This document shows, piece after piece, positions 36,018 through 48,552 of a stretch of 64,000 nucleotides of DNA. Both the position numbers and the translations under genes were made by a program. The DNA comes from Stappia sp. TSB10P1A. Lineage in GTDB: Bacteria > Pseudomonadota > Alphaproteobacteria > Rhizobiales > Stappiaceae. Position 1 is the first letter of the stretch. Each line of letters starts with the position of its first letter. Under the pieces are notes generated by a model, which did not search any database, was not told the DNA's origin, and saw only the letters and a program-made list of their open reading frames with translations. The stretch spans positions 31,298 to 95,297 of the forward strand of contig NZ_FYAU01000003.1 in assembly GCF_900185725.1 (NCBI RefSeq), read 5' to 3'.

Positions 36018-37235
36018 ATGTCTTCTGACGCCGCCCCCAAGGCCGCAAGGTCTTCGTCCCTGCCTTCCGCGAACCCGTTCGAGCGGCTGGCGGAGCTGAT
36101 CGCCGACCTCACGCCGGGCATGGATCCCGTCGTGATGACCATCGGCGAGCCGCGCCATGCCGTGCCCGATTTCGTCGCTCCGATCCTCGCCCGGTCGATC
36201 GGCGACTTCAGCCGCTACCCCAATATTCGCGGCACCGACGGCTTTCGCGCCTCGGTCGGCGCCTGGCTCGACCGCCGCTACCGCCTCGGCGGCACGCTGG
36301 ATGTCGGGCGCGGCATCCTGCCGCTGAACGGCTCGCGTGAGGGGCTGACCTTCGCCGCGCTCGGCGCCCGCGATTATCTGGCAAAAGTCGCTGCCCCCCC
36401 GGCGGTGCTGATGCCCAACCCGTTCTACCAGACCTATGCCGCCGGCGCCCATGTCGCGGGGGCCGAGCTGGTGGCGCTCGACGCGAGCGCCGGTACCGGC
36501 TTCCTGCCCGACCTCGAGACCCTGTCGCCGGACCTGCTCGACCGCACCATCGCCTTCTACTACGCCTCGCCGGCCAACCCGCAGGGCGTCGCCGCCGATC
36601 TGGAAACCTGGAAAGAGGTGATTCGCCTCGCCCGCCGCCATCGTTTCCTGGTGATCGCCGACGAGTGCTATTCGGAGATCTACCGCGACGCGCCGCCCGC
36701 CGGCGTGCTGGAGGCCGCCCATGCCCTGGGCGAGGGCTTCGCCAACGTCATCAGCATCAATTCGCTGTCGAAGCGCTCGAACCTTGCCGGCCTGCGCGTC
36801 GGCTTTGCCGCCGGCGATGCGGCGTTCCTGGACGCCTGGGCGCGCTTTCGCGGCCTTGCGGCGCCGCAGGTCTCCATGCCGCTGCAGGCGGTGGCGGCCG
36901 CCGCCTTCGCCGACGAGGCGCATGTGATCGAGAACCGCCGGCTCTACAACGCGAAATTCGACGTGGCGCAGCGCCTGCTGGCGCCGCTGTTCGGCGCCGT
37001 CGTGCCGCCGGCCGGCTTCTTCCTGTGGCTCGACGTCGCCCGCTGGGGCGGCGGCGTCGCGGTGACCCGCCGTCTGTGGGCCGAGGCCGGCGTCAAGGTG
37101 CTGCCGGGCGCCTATCTGGCGCTGGACGGGGCCTCCAGCAATCCGGGCGCGGATTACATCCGCATCGCCCTCGTCGACGACGTGACGACCATCGAGCGGG
37201 CCCTGGCCCGCCTGGTCGCGACATTGGGGGACTAG
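36018..37235 (+). CDS. Class I/II aminotransferase, DapC-like
   Basis: 405 residues, PLP fold type I. Visible are MTIGEPRHAVPDFV, SRYPNIRGTDGFR, YYASPANPQG (Asn for PLP), ADECYSEIY (Asp) and SLSKRSNLAGLRVG, in which the Lys forms the Schiff base. This branch includes alphaproteobacterial N-succinyldiaminopimelate aminotransferase (DapC) of lysine and peptidoglycan synthesis; the identification is by similarity in my reading only. It precedes ftsK by 3 bases, so probably co-transcribed. A TTAA-N7-TTTA motif lies about 140 bp upstream. Confidence 0.82.
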   Translation: MSSDAAPKAARSSSLPSANPFERLAELIADLTPGMDPVVMTIGEPRHAVPDFVAPILARSIGDFSRYPNIRGTDGFRASVGAWLDRRYRLGGTLDVGRGILPLNGSREGLTFAALGARDYLAKVAAPPAVLMPNPFYQTYAAGAHVAGAELVALDASAGTGFLPDLETLSPDLLDRTIAFYYASPANPQGVAADLETWKEVIRLARRHRFLVIADECYSEIYRDAPPAGVLEAAHALGEGFANVISINSLSKRSNLAGLRVGFAAGDAAFLDAWARFRGLAAPQVSMPLQAVAAAAFADEAHVIENRRLYNAKFDVAQRLLAPLFGAVVPPAGFFLWLDVARWGGGVAVTRRLWAEAGVKVLPGAYLALDGASSNPGADYIRIALVDDVTTIERALARLVATLGD

Positions 37236-37238
37236 AGG

Positions 37239-40037
37239 ATGCGTCGCGCCACACCGTTGAGAAGCGGCCGCGCCGCCGCGCTCGGCCTCGAGGACACCGA
37301 GGCGCCGCTCAAGCGCTTCGTCAAGCGCAACCTGATCGGTGCCGCCGGCCTCGCGCTGATCGCGCTCTGCGCCGCGCTCGCCGCCGCGCTCGCCACCTGG
37401 TCGACCGGCGACCCGAGCCTCAGCCACGCCACCTCCGCGCCGGTGCGCAACGCGCTCGGCCAGCCCGGCGCAATCATCGCCGATATGTTCATGCAGGCGA
37501 TCGGCCTCGCCTCCGCCGTGTTCCTGATCCCCGTGGTGCTGTGGGGCTGGCGCCTGGTCGCCGCCCGCGCCACCCGCATCGCCATCCGCCGCATCGTCTT
37601 CTGGGGCCTCGGCACGCTGCTGGCCGCCGGGGCGCTCGCCGCCCTGCCCGTCCCCGCGAGCTGGCCGCTGCCGACCGGCCTTGGCGGCTTCCTCGGCGAT
37701 TTCGTCCACCGCCTGCCTGCACTGCTGACCCATGATCTGACCGACGGCATGGCGATGATCGCCGGCACGCTCGGCCTCGGCGTCCCGGCGGCGATCTTCA
37801 TGCTGCGCGCCGCCGGCTGGCTCGGCCGCGACCCCGAGCCGGTGCGCGCGCCGCTGCCCGAGCCCTCGCACCACGCCCGCTCGGTCGGCGCGGTGCCGGA
37901 TTTCGGCGACGAGGACGACGACGAGGACGCGGGCGAGAGCCGCTTCGGCGCCTTGCGGGGTGCCGTGACCCATTGGGGCCTGCTGGCCCGCGCCAATGCC
38001 CGCCGCCTGCTCGGCCGCCGCGCCGCTCCGCGCCGGACCTCCGACCCCTATGACGATGCCTTCATCGACGAGGACGGCGAGGACTGGACCGAGGCTGAGG
38101 GCGCGGAGGAGGACGAGGATCCGGTCGGCCGCCGCGGCGGCTTCTCCGCCCTGCGCCGCCGCCTTGCCAGCAAGCTGCTGCCCAGGGAAGACGACGGGCT
38201 GGATGCCTTCTACGACACCACAGCGCCCGCCGAGCCGGCCTTCGCCGACGACTATGACGCCGACCCGCGTATGTTCCACGACCCGGACGAGGACGCGGAG
38301 GACGACGACGTCACCATCGACGATCTGCCGGACCTCGACGAGGACGGACCGCTCGACGAATTGTCGACGCCGCTGCCGCGCGCCATTGCTGGCCCAGTCA
38401 GCCGCGGGCCGGCCGCGCAGATCGCCAGCCGCGTGGTGCCGCCGGCCGGCCGTCCCAAGCCCGGCCGCCGCGCCACCGAGGAGGCGCAGCCCTCCTTCCT
38501 GCGCAACCCCGCCGTCTACGAATTGCCGCCGCTGCACCTGCTCGCCGAGCCGAAGACCGCCGGCAAGCAGGCCGCCGTCAACACCGACGCGCTGGAGCAG
38601 AATGCCCGCATCCTGGAAGGGGTGCTGGAGGATTTCGGCGTGCGCGGCGAGATCATCGAGGTCCGTCCCGGCCCGGTCGTCACCCTTTACGAGCTGGAGC
38701 CGGCGCCCGGCATCAAGTCGAGCCGCGTCATCGGCCTTGCCGACGACATCGCCCGCTCGATGAGCGCCATCTCCGCCCGCGTCGCGGTGATCCCGGGCAA
38801 GAACGCCATCGGCATCGAGCTGCCCAACCAGCGCCGCGAGATGGTGTTCCTGCGCGAGCTGCTGGCCGCCACCGACTACGAGAAGACCAAGGCCAAGCTG
38901 GCCTTGACGCTCGGCAAGACCATCGGCGGCGAGCCGGTGATCGCCGACCTTGCGCGCATGCCGCACCTGCTCGTTGCCGGCACCACCGGCTCGGGCAAGT
39001 CGGTCGCCATCAACACAATGATCCTGTCGCTGCTCTACCGGCTGGAGCCGTCGCAGTGCAAGCTGATCATGATCGATCCCAAGATGCTGGAACTGTCGAT
39101 CTATGACGGCATCCCGCATCTTCTGACGCCGGTCGTCACCGACCCGAAGAAGGCCGTCGTCGCGCTCAAGTGGACCGTCCGCGAGATGGAGGAGCGCTAC
39201 AAGAAGATGTCGAAGATGGGCGTGCGCAACATCGACGGCTACAACACCCGCGTCGCCCAGGCGCTGGAAAAGGGCGAGGTCTTCAATCGCACGGTGCAGA
39301 CCGGCTTCGACCGCAACACCGGCGAGCCGATCTTCGAGAACGAGGAACTGCCGCTGGAGACGATGCCCTATATCGTCGTCATCGTCGACGAGATGGCCGA
39401 CCTGATGATGGTCGCCGGCAAGGACATCGAGGGCGCCATCCAGCGCCTGGCGCAGATGGCCCGTGCCGCCGGCATCCACCTGATCATGGCGACCCAGCGC
39501 CCGTCGGTGGACGTCATCACCGGCACGATCAAGGCCAACTTCCCGACCCGCATCTCCTTCCAGGTGACCTCGAAGATCGACAGCCGCACCATTCTCGGCG
39601 AGCAGGGCGCCGAGCAGCTTCTCGGCCAGGGCGACATGCTCTACATGGCCGGCGGCGGCCGCATCCAGCGCGTCCACGGCCCCTTCGTCTCCGACGAGGA
39701 GGTGGAGGACATCGTCAGCCACCTGAAGCGCCAGGGCACGCCGCAATATCTCGAGGCGGTGACGGAAGAGGACGAGGGGGGCGAGGGCCCCTATGACGCG
39801 CTCGCCGGCGGCGGTGGCGGCGACGACGACGGCAACGACCTTTACGACAAGGCGGTCGCCGTGGTGCTGCGCGACAAGAAGGCCTCGACCTCCTACATCC
39901 AGCGGCGCCTGTCGATCGGCTACAACCGCGCCGCCTCGATCATCGAGCGGATGGAGCGCGAGGGGCTGGTCGGTGCCGCCAACCATGCCGGCAAGCGCGA
40001 GATCCTGGTGCAGAACGGCGTCGAGGACGATTATTGA
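37239..40037 (+). CDS. ftsK: DNA translocase FtsK
   Basis: 932 residues. Four N-terminal membrane helices (to about residue 195), an acidic disordered linker rich in Asp/Glu (about 220-380; shorter than in E. coli), then the alpha-beta motor with Walker A GTTGSGKS (near 581-588), [13 protein letters not shown] (Walker B), [12 protein letters not shown], and a C-terminal winged-helix gamma domain ([18 protein letters not shown]) that reads KOPS sites. FtsK moves chromosome termini to the dif site during division. Starts 3 bases after the aminotransferase stop; a conserved dapC-like-ftsK-lolA order. Confidence 0.96.
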   Translation: MRRATPLRSGRAAALGLEDTEAPLKRFVKRNLIGAAGLALIALCAALAAALATWSTGDPSLSHATSAPVRNALGQPGAIIADMFMQAIGLASAVFLIPVVLWGWRLVAARATRIAIRRIVFWGLGTLLAAGALAALPVPASWPLPTGLGGFLGDFVHRLPALLTHDLTDGMAMIAGTLGLGVPAAIFMLRAAGWLGRDPEPVRAPLPEPSHHARSVGAVPDFGDEDDDEDAGESRFGALRGAVTHWGLLARANARRLLGRRAAPRRTSDPYDDAFIDEDGEDWTEAEGAEEDEDPVGRRGGFSALRRRLASKLLPREDDGLDAFYDTTAPAEPAFADDYDADPRMFHDPDEDAEDDDVTIDDLPDLDEDGPLDELSTPLPRAIAGPVSRGPAAQIASRVVPPAGRPKPGRRATEEAQPSFLRNPAVYELPPLHLLAEPKTAGKQAAVNTDALEQNARILEGVLEDFGVRGEIIEVRPGPVVTLYELEPAPGIKSSRVIGLADDIARSMSAISARVAVIPGKNAIGIELPNQRREMVFLRELLAATDYEKTKAKLALTLGKTIGGEPVIADLARMPHLLVAGTTGSGKSVAINTMILSLLYRLEPSQCKLIMIDPKMLELSIYDGIPHLLTPVVTDPKKAVVALKWTVREMEERYKKMSKMGVRNIDGYNTRVAQALEKGEVFNRTVQTGFDRNTGEPIFENEELPLETMPYIVVIVDEMADLMMVAGKDIEGAIQRLAQMARAAGIHLIMATQRPSVDVITGTIKANFPTRISFQVTSKIDSRTILGEQGAEQLLGQGDMLYMAGGGRIQRVHGPFVSDEEVEDIVSHLKRQGTPQYLEAVTEEDEGGEGPYDALAGGGGGDDDGNDLYDKAVAVVLRDKKASTSYIQRRLSIGYNRAASIIERMEREGLVGAANHAGKREILVQNGVEDDY

Positions 40038-40090
40038 CGTCGCGGAGCAGGTGGATGCGGTCCGTCGCAACTTTGCCACAGCCGCCTGCT

Positions 40091-40135
40091 AGCGCATCCT
40101 GACAAAGCGCATCCTGACAACGCGCATTCTGACAA
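40091..40135. repeat. 15-bp tandem triplication between ftsK and lolA
   Basis: Three consecutive units AGCGCATCCTGACAA (40091-40105, 40106-40120) and CGCGCATTCTGACAA (40121-40135). They end 50 bases before the lolA start. No function evident. Confidence 0.9.
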
Positions 40136-40185
40136 TGATGGCGGCGCGCCGCGCCCCGCCAGACCGAGCCGACGGAGCCGTTTCG

Positions 40186-40827
40186 ATGACCAGCATCGCC
40201 CGCCGCACCCTGCTTGCCCTTGCCGCCGCCGGCGCGCTGGCCCTTGCCGGTCTCGCGCCGGCTGCGGCCGCGCTCGATTCGCAGCAGAAGACCAAGCTCG
40301 CCGAGGTGAATTCCTACTTCAACTCGGTGAAGACCATGCATGGCGACTTCATCCAGTTCGGGCCCAATGGCGAGCGGGCGGAAGGCAAGTTCTACCTCGC
40401 CCGGCCGGGCAAGATCCGCTTCTACTACAACCCGCCGGCCAAGGTGGACATCGTCGCCGACGGCAAGTCGGTCTCGGTCAAGGACCGCAAGCTCGCCACC
40501 CAGGACATCTGGCCGCTGAAGGAGACGCCGCTGCGCTTCCTGCTCGCCGACCGGATCAACCTGGAGGCCGATGCGCAGGTCGCCAGCGTCTCGGTCGAGC
40601 CGGATCTGGTCACCGTCGTGCTGGCCGACACCTCCACCTTCGGCACCGGCAAGCTGACGCTGATCTTCGATGCCTCGACCACCGAGCTGAAGCAGTGGAC
40701 GGTGACCGACGCGCAGGGCTACGACACCTCCGTGGCGATCTACAACACCACGGTGAACGGGCCGACCAACCCGACGCTGTTCACCATCGACTACAACGCC
40801 AACACCATGCAGCGCCGCGGCAAGTAA
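40186..40827 (+). CDS. lolA: Outer-membrane lipoprotein carrier protein LolA
   Basis: 213 residues. Signal peptide to about residue 27 (LLALAAAGALALAGLAPAAA), then a periplasmic beta-barrel fold: LAEVNSYFNSVKTMHGDFIQ, GKFYLARPGKIRFYYNPPA, and VAIYNTTVNGPTNPTLF, all LolA features. LolA carries lipoproteins from LolCDE across the periplasm. The ATG at 40186 begins the signal peptide with GGAG upstream; the longer frame from 40135 is not needed. It belongs to the ftsK array. Confidence 0.9.
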   Translation: MTSIARRTLLALAAAGALALAGLAPAAAALDSQQKTKLAEVNSYFNSVKTMHGDFIQFGPNGERAEGKFYLARPGKIRFYYNPPAKVDIVADGKSVSVKDRKLATQDIWPLKETPLRFLLADRINLEADAQVASVSVEPDLVTVVLADTSTFGTGKLTLIFDASTTELKQWTVTDAQGYDTSVAIYNTTVNGPTNPTLFTIDYNANTMQRRGK

Positions 40828-40859
40828 GGCGGGGCGCGCGTTCGACAGGCGCTTTTCGC

Positions 40860-41885
40860 GTGAACACAGCCGAGGCGACGGCGCGACGGCCGGTCTTCGT
40901 CGAGATCCTCGAGCGCCTCGCCGCGCAGCGCGGCGCGCGCATCGAGACCGAGCCGCTCTACGGCTATGCCGGCGTGGTGATCGACGCCGCCGGCCGCCGG
41001 CATCTCTTCAAGGGCACCCATTTCGACATCAACCGGGCGGGCGCCGCCGCCCTTGCCCGCGACAAGGACTATGCCGCCCGCTTCCTGGCCGCCGCCGGGC
41101 TCGCGACGCCGCGTGGGCTTCTGCTGCACGGGGCGCGCCGCACGGCCCAGCTCGCCCTGAAGAACCCGTCGGTCGCGCAGCGCCTGCCGGACCGCACGGC
41201 GGCCCGCGCCTTCGCCGAAGAGGTCGGCTATCCGGTTTTCGTCAAGCCGAACGAGGGCTCGGAAGGCGACGGCGTCACCCGCGTCGGCGATGCCGCCGGC
41301 CTCGACCTTGCCCTCGACGCGCTGCTGGCGCTGCATGACCGGGTGCTGGTGCAGCAGGCGGTCCCCGGCGAGGACCTGCGCGTCGTCGTGCTCGACGGAA
41401 AGGTCAAGGCCGCCTTTGCCCGGCGCCCTCTTTCTGTGACAGGCGACGGCGTCAGCCCGCTCTCCACGCTGATCGCCGCCCGCCTTGCGGACTTCGCCAG
41501 CGGCGGCAAGGGCGCCCGCATCGCCGGCGACGACCCCCGCATCCTCGGCGAACTCGCGGCCTGCGGCCTGACGCCGGCCAGCGTCCCGGCGGCGGGCAGG
41601 ACCGTCGCCCTGCTCGCCAATGCGAACCTCTCCACCGGCGGCAGCGCCAGTGATATCACCGACACGCTCGCCCCCGCCGCGGCGGACGCCGCGATCCGCG
41701 CCGCCGCCGCGCTCGGCCTGCGCTTTGCCGGCGTCGATCTGCTCGTGGAGCCCGCTTCGCCGCCGGTGGCGCTGGAGGTCAACGCCGCTCCCGGCCTTGC
41801 CTATTTCCACCGCATGGGCGCGCAGGCCGCCGCCCGCGTCGAGGCGATCTATGCCGACCTGCTGGACGCGCTGCTGGCGCCCTGA
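40860..41885 (+). CDS. ATP-grasp ligase-like protein
   Basis: 341 residues with an ATP-grasp fold resembling cyanophycin-synthetase and D-Ala-D-Ala-ligase ends: VFVKPNEGSEGDGVTRV, VLVQQAVPGEDLRVVVLDG, and the metal site VALEVNAAPGLAYF. The N-terminal region has YGYAGVVIDAAGRRHLFKGTHFDINR. Such enzymes join a carboxylate to an amine using ATP; the substrates here are unknown. GTG 40860 is the most plausible start, 33 bases after lolA; the ribosome site is weak, and no ATG is available in this position. Confidence 0.78.
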   Translation: MNTAEATARRPVFVEILERLAAQRGARIETEPLYGYAGVVIDAAGRRHLFKGTHFDINRAGAAALARDKDYAARFLAAAGLATPRGLLLHGARRTAQLALKNPSVAQRLPDRTAARAFAEEVGYPVFVKPNEGSEGDGVTRVGDAAGLDLALDALLALHDRVLVQQAVPGEDLRVVVLDGKVKAAFARRPLSVTGDGVSPLSTLIAARLADFASGGKGARIAGDDPRILGELAACGLTPASVPAAGRTVALLANANLSTGGSASDITDTLAPAAADAAIRAAAALGLRFAGVDLLVEPASPPVALEVNAAPGLAYFHRMGAQAAARVEAIYADLLDALLAP

Positions 41886-41989
41886 GGGCCTTCGGCACCG
41901 CCCGCCCCCTTCCACTGCGTCATCAACTCACAGTGTCGAGCTGGCCTCTTGGTCCGGCTTTGAAGAGGGCGACGATCTTTGGCAAGTCG

Positions 41990-42230
41990 GCGGGGAAAGC
42001 ACATCGCCCGCCCCGCCCACAGAGTGTCGTCCCGGTTTCGGCGAAGCCGAAGACCGGGAACCAGTAAGCCCGAACGGTTCGGCTCAGGTCGCAAAGTTGC
42101 CGCCGCAAGGCCGGAGGTTGCTGCCTGCGCGCCGCCATCCGCCCCGGCGGATACTGGACGCCTGCCTTCGCAGGCGTGACAGCGGAGGGAGTGGCCAAGG
42201 CCGTCCCGCCTCGCGCCTCCCGCAAGCACG
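41990..42230. repeat. Palindromic intergenic repeats between the ATP-grasp gene and acnA
   Basis: The 41886-42376 gap is gene-free. It holds a TCCCGGT...ACCGGGA hairpin (about 42031-42060) and an ACGCCTGC-CTTC-GCAGGCGT hairpin (about 42158-42177), both of the kind scattered in intergenic DNA of alphaproteobacteria, separated by less ordered sequence. The rest of the gap holds the terminator at 42290. Confidence 0.75.
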
Positions 42231-42289
42231 GCCTTCTCCTCTCGTCCTCCCGGACCGCGCGAGGAAAGGCATCAACCTCCCCAAAAGCA

Positions 42290-42313
42290 AAGGGCCGGCG
42301 AATGCCGGCCCTT
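42290..42313. terminator. Bidirectional rho-independent terminator
   Basis: AAGGGCCGGC-GAAT-GCCGGCCCTT is a 10-bp stem followed on the + strand by CTGTTCTTTT and preceded by AAAAG for the minus strand. It serves acnA (minus) and the ATP-grasp gene (plus). Confidence 0.82.
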
Positions 42314-42376
42314 CTGTTCTTTTGCGTGGCGTCCGGAAAACCGCACTAGGCGGCCGTCAGACCGCGTTCCTGCGGA

Positions 42377-45127
<2,751 letters not shown>

Positions 45128-45535
45128 GGCTGGCGGTCCCCTTGTTGTCCTCGGGCGGCAGCGGCCCCATGGCCGCGTCACACCCAACGAATGCGCATCC
45201 CCGGCGGAAAGCGTCGTCTTGGGATACGCCGCCGGCCGGGTTTGCCGTCTCGCGTCTGCGGGCACTTGAGCGTGTCCGCGTGCGGGTTGGCGCCCGTATA
45301 GCGAATTTCCGCGCGCGGGGCCAGCGGTTAGCGGCGCGATCTGTCTCGTCATTATGGCGAGGTCAAGCGCCGTCCCGTCAGCCGGCAGCGACGGATTGCC
45401 GCTTGATCGCCGCCGGCCTGCATGCCATGCCTCGTCCTGCCGGGCAGACCATCCGTCCGGCCGAGAAAACCGCCGCCGCCGGCAGCCCGCGGCCCGGCAC
45501 ATGCAGCAGATCCGGGGCAGCAGATCCGGGGGCCG
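45128..45535. other. Divergent intergenic region acnA / ccmA
   Basis: 408 bp without a gene. Near its right end the 14-bp CAGCAGATCCGGGG is present twice in tandem just before the ccmA start and supplies G-rich sequence near the ribosome site. A TTGACC on the minus strand at about 45361-45366 is a weak -35 candidate for acnA. I see nothing else convincing. Confidence 0.4.
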
Positions 45536-46162
45536 ATGCGTCTTCTTGCCGAACAGCTCGCCTGCGACCGTGGCGGCCGCAGGGTTTTCGCCGGCCTTTC
45601 GCTTGCCGTTGCCAGCGGCGAGGCGATGGCGATCACCGGACCGAACGGGGTCGGCAAGTCGAGCCTCTTGCGCCTGCTCGCCGGCCTGGTGCCGCCGGCG
45701 GAGGGCGCGGTGCGGGTGGAGAACGGCGACGGCGAGGCCGAGCCGCACGAGCACTGCCACTATGCCGGCCATCTCGACGCGGTGAAGCCGGGCCTGTCGG
45801 TGGCCGAGAACCTTGCTTTCTGGCGCGATTTCCTGGCCGGCCTGCCGGCGCTCGGCGGACTTCCCCCGCGGTCTCCGCAAGCAGCCCTCGACCTGCTCGG
45901 CATCGGCCACACCGCCGATCTTCCGGCCGCCTATCTTTCGGCCGGCCAGCGCCGCCGGCTGGCGCTGGCCCGGCTGCTGACCATCCCGCGCCCGGTCTGG
46001 CTGCTCGACGAGCCGACCGCCGCGCTCGACGCCGCCTCCGAGGCGATGCTCTGCGACCTGATGAACGAACACCGCGCCAGCGGCGGCATGATCCTCGCCG
46101 CCACCCACCAGCCGCTCGCCCTCGACGGGCTGCTGAAGCTGCGCCTGGAGGCTCCCGAATGA
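45536..46162 (+). CDS. ccmA: Haem exporter ATP-binding protein CcmA
   Basis: 208-residue ABC ATPase: Walker [10 protein letters not shown], an ABC signature-like [13 protein letters not shown] and Walker [15 protein letters not shown]. With CcmB it forms the ABC part of the cytochrome c maturation system I, releasing holo-CcmE. ATG 45536 matches the common CcmA N-terminus. Its stop overlaps the start of the next gene (ATGA at 46159-46162), which is not ccmB as expected but a foreign-looking gene. Confidence 0.92.
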   Translation: MRLLAEQLACDRGGRRVFAGLSLAVASGEAMAITGPNGVGKSSLLRLLAGLVPPAEGAVRVENGDGEAEPHEHCHYAGHLDAVKPGLSVAENLAFWRDFLAGLPALGGLPPRSPQAALDLLGIGHTADLPAAYLSAGQRRRLALARLLTIPRPVWLLDEPTAALDAASEAMLCDLMNEHRASGGMILAATHQPLALDGLLKLRLEAPE

Positions 46163-46851
46163 GCGGCATCCTGGAAGATCTTGCGCACCAGATCCCGCAA
46201 GAGCTGATGACCGTCAGCGGACGCGTTTTCTACAGCGGCAGGCGTGCTTTCGCCAACACAGGGGCAGTCTATCTCCTGGGCTGGAACCCCGGCGGAGACC
46301 CGGATTTGCAATCGGGGGAAACCATTTCGCAGTGCGTGGAATTCGCGCGCAACGAAGCTCCGGATCTGTGGTCGGCCTATTGCGATGAGAGCTGGACAGG
46401 ACGACCAACTGGTAAGGCCAGGCTGCAACTGGGTGTCCAGCACCTCCTCTCGAAGATTGGCCTTTCGCCGAGAGAGACTCCAGCAAGCAACCTCATCTTC
46501 GCCAGATCACGCCAAAGATCCCATATCGATGACAATACGGAACGGACGCTTATCGGAAAGTGCTGGCCATTCCATGTGACCGTGATACAGCGGCTTCGCC
46601 CGAGGGCCATCATCTGCCTGGGTGTCGCGACTGGCCAGGCTGTCAGGAAAAGGTTGGGCGCGGCACAAGAGATCGCGAAATACGTTGAACGAAACAGAAG
46701 GCGTTGGTCCAGCTATGCTTGGCAAGCATCGACAGGCCTTCTGGTGTTTGGATTGACCCATCCGGGGCGGGCGAACTGGCTCGACCCATCGGCGGATCCC
46801 TCCGAGATGGTGGGCTCCGTCCTGCGCGAGCAGGCGTGCGAGGCATCATGA
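46159..46851 (+). CDS. Uncharacterised protein inserted between ccmA and ccmB; possible uracil-DNA-glycosylase fold
   Basis: 230 residues. Two motifs resemble the uracil-DNA glycosylase superfamily: GWNPGG (residues 41-46, as the G-x-N-P-G active-site loop) and HPGRANW (201-207, as the C-terminal H-P-x loop); in between are [14 protein letters not shown] and a helical region. No other known domain is seen, so function stays open. It is exactly fitted between ccmA and ccmB by ATGA overlaps at both ends, implying coupled translation. Its G+C over 46201-46740 is about 58% (314 of 540 by count) against roughly 70% around it, and many codons end in A or T. This points to transfer into the operon. 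Confidence 0.8.
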   Translation: MSGILEDLAHQIPQELMTVSGRVFYSGRRAFANTGAVYLLGWNPGGDPDLQSGETISQCVEFARNEAPDLWSAYCDESWTGRPTGKARLQLGVQHLLSKIGLSPRETPASNLIFARSRQRSHIDDNTERTLIGKCWPFHVTVIQRLRPRAIICLGVATGQAVRKRLGAAQEIAKYVERNRRRWSSYAWQASTGLLVFGLTHPGRANWLDPSADPSEMVGSVLREQACEAS

Positions 46852-47534
46852 CGGAGGGTCCGACCGGAAATTGGCTCGCCGCCCTCTTCGCCCGCGAACT
46901 GCGCCTGTCGCTGCGCTCGGGCGGCGGCGCGCTGATCGGCGTGCTGTTCTTCCTCGCCGTGGTCACGGTCATTCCCTTCGGCGTCGGCCCGGATCTCAAC
47001 CTGCTCGCCCGCATCGGCCCGGCGGTGCTGTGGATCGGTGCCCTGCTCGCCACCCTGCTCGGCCTCGACCGGCTGTTCCAGGCCGACCGCGACGACGGCT
47101 CGCTCGACCTCGTGCTGATGGCCGGGCGACCGCTGGAGATCGTCGTCCTCGTCAAGTGCCTGGCCCATTGGACCGGCACCGGCCTGCCGCTGGTCGCCGC
47201 GGTCCCGGTGCTGGCGATCTTCCTCAACCTGGAGCCGCTGGCGATCGGCGCGGTGACGCTGACGCTGGCCGTCGGCACCCCGGCGCTGACCCTGATCGGC
47301 GCGGTCGGGGCGGCGCTGACCGTCAGCCTGCGTCGCGGCGGGCTGCTGCTGGCCGTGCTCGTCGTGCCGTTCTCGATCCCCGTGCTGATTTTCGGCGTCA
47401 GCGCGGCCGGTGCGGCGGTGAGCGAGCCGGCCCCGTTCCTGGCGCCGTTCCTCTACCTGTGCGCAATGACCCTGATCACCGCCGTGGTCGGACCGTTTGC
47501 CGCTGCGGCAGCGCTGCGCTTCTCCTCCGACTGA
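46848..47534 (+). CDS. ccmB: Haem exporter membrane subunit CcmB
   Basis: 228 residues with six membrane helices; signatures are LFARELRLSLRSGGGAL at the N-terminus, LDLVLMAGRPLEIVVLVKC and PFSIPVLIFGV. It pairs with CcmA and CcmC/D/E in haem delivery for cytochrome c maturation. Its ATG overlaps the stop of the preceding insert gene (ATGA). The ccm genes continue 65 bases later. Confidence 0.9.
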   Translation: MTEGPTGNWLAALFARELRLSLRSGGGALIGVLFFLAVVTVIPFGVGPDLNLLARIGPAVLWIGALLATLLGLDRLFQADRDDGSLDLVLMAGRPLEIVVLVKCLAHWTGTGLPLVAAVPVLAIFLNLEPLAIGAVTLTLAVGTPALTLIGAVGAALTVSLRRGGLLLAVLVVPFSIPVLIFGVSAAGAAVSEPAPFLAPFLYLCAMTLITAVVGPFAAAAALRFSSD

Positions 47535-47599
47535 GCGAAGACCAAGGTGTCGCATTCTCCCCGATTGAAAGCGGGACGCGGCCACACTAGAACAGTTCC

Positions 47600-48358
47600 A
47601 TGGGACTGATGGATCTTGCCAACCCGACGCGCTTCATGGCGTTCTCCGCCCGGCTGCTGCCGTGGCTGGGCGCGGCCTGCGCGCTCGCCTTCGCCGCCGG
47701 CCTCTACATGACCTTCTTCGTCGCGCCGGACGATTACCAGCAGGGCGCCACGGTCAAGATCATGTTCCTGCATGTGCCGGCCGCCTGGCTCGCCATGATG
47801 TGCTACTCGATCATGGCGGTGTCCTCGCTCGGCACCCTGGTGTGGAAGCACCCGCTCGCCGATGTCTCGGCCCGGGCCGCCGCGCCGATCGGCGCCGCCT
47901 TCACCTTCCTGTCGCTGGTCACCGGCTCGCTGTGGGGCAAGCCGATGTGGGGCACTTACTGGGTCTGGGACGCGCGGCTGACCTCGGTGCTGGTGCTCTT
48001 CGTCATGTATCTCGGGTTGATCGCCCTGTGGCGGACGATGGACGACCCGATCCGCGCCGGCAAGGCGGCCGCGATCCTGACGCTTGTCGGCGCGGTCAAC
48101 CTGCCGATCATCAAGTTTTCCGTCGACTGGTGGAACACGCTGCACCAGCCGGCCAGCGTCATCCGCCTGGATGGCCCGACCATCCATCCGACCATCCTCT
48201 GGCCGTTGCTGACCATGGCGCTCGCCTTCACACTGCTGTTCGTGATCCTGCACCTGCTGGCGATGCGCAACGAGATCCTGCGCCGCCGCCTGCGCACGCT
48301 GCAGCTCGGAACCGCCAGCACCCGTATCGCCACTGCCGCACCGCAGGCCGCCGAATGA
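47600..48358 (+). CDS. ccmC: Haem transport protein CcmC
   Basis: 252 residues, six membrane helices, with the WWD haem-binding domain WGKPMWGTYWVWDARLTS and flanking haem-ligand histidines (IMFLHVPAAWLAMM; VDWWNTLHQPAS). CcmC loads haem on CcmE. Stop overlaps the ccmD start (ATGA). Begins 65 bases after ccmB. Confidence 0.94.
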   Translation: MGLMDLANPTRFMAFSARLLPWLGAACALAFAAGLYMTFFVAPDDYQQGATVKIMFLHVPAAWLAMMCYSIMAVSSLGTLVWKHPLADVSARAAAPIGAAFTFLSLVTGSLWGKPMWGTYWVWDARLTSVLVLFVMYLGLIALWRTMDDPIRAGKAAAILTLVGAVNLPIIKFSVDWWNTLHQPASVIRLDGPTIHPTILWPLLTMALAFTLLFVILHLLAMRNEILRRRLRTLQLGTASTRIATAAPQAAE

Positions 48359-48552
48359 CCGAACTTCTCGACCTCGGCCCCCATGCGGGCTTCATTCTCA
48401 CCTGCTACGCGATCACGCTGGCGACCATCGGCGGCCTGTTCGCCTGGCTCGTTATCGACCGGTCGCGGCTGACCGACGCCCTGGCCAAGCTGGAGGCGGA
48501 GGGGGTGCGCCGCCGCTCGTCGCGAGGCGGTTCTGCCGGAGAGCCGACATGA
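48355..48552 (+). CDS. ccmD: Haem exporter protein CcmD
   Basis: 65 residues: one membrane helix (HAGFILTCYAITLATIGGLFAWLV) and a charged C-terminus, the normal form of CcmD, which releases holo-CcmE from CcmABC. Fits between ccmC and ccmG with ATGA overlaps on both sides. Confidence 0.85.
   Translation: MTELLDLGPHAGFILTCYAITLATIGGLFAWLVIDRSRLTDALAKLEAEGVRRRSSRGGSAGEPT

Noticed and set aside
45128..46108. Long open frame upstream of acnA on the minus strand (apparent 1243-residue protein)
   Set aside because: The upstream part shows no domain, overlaps ccmA, and the AcnA N-terminus begins cleanly at 45127; it is an open-frame artefact of high GC.
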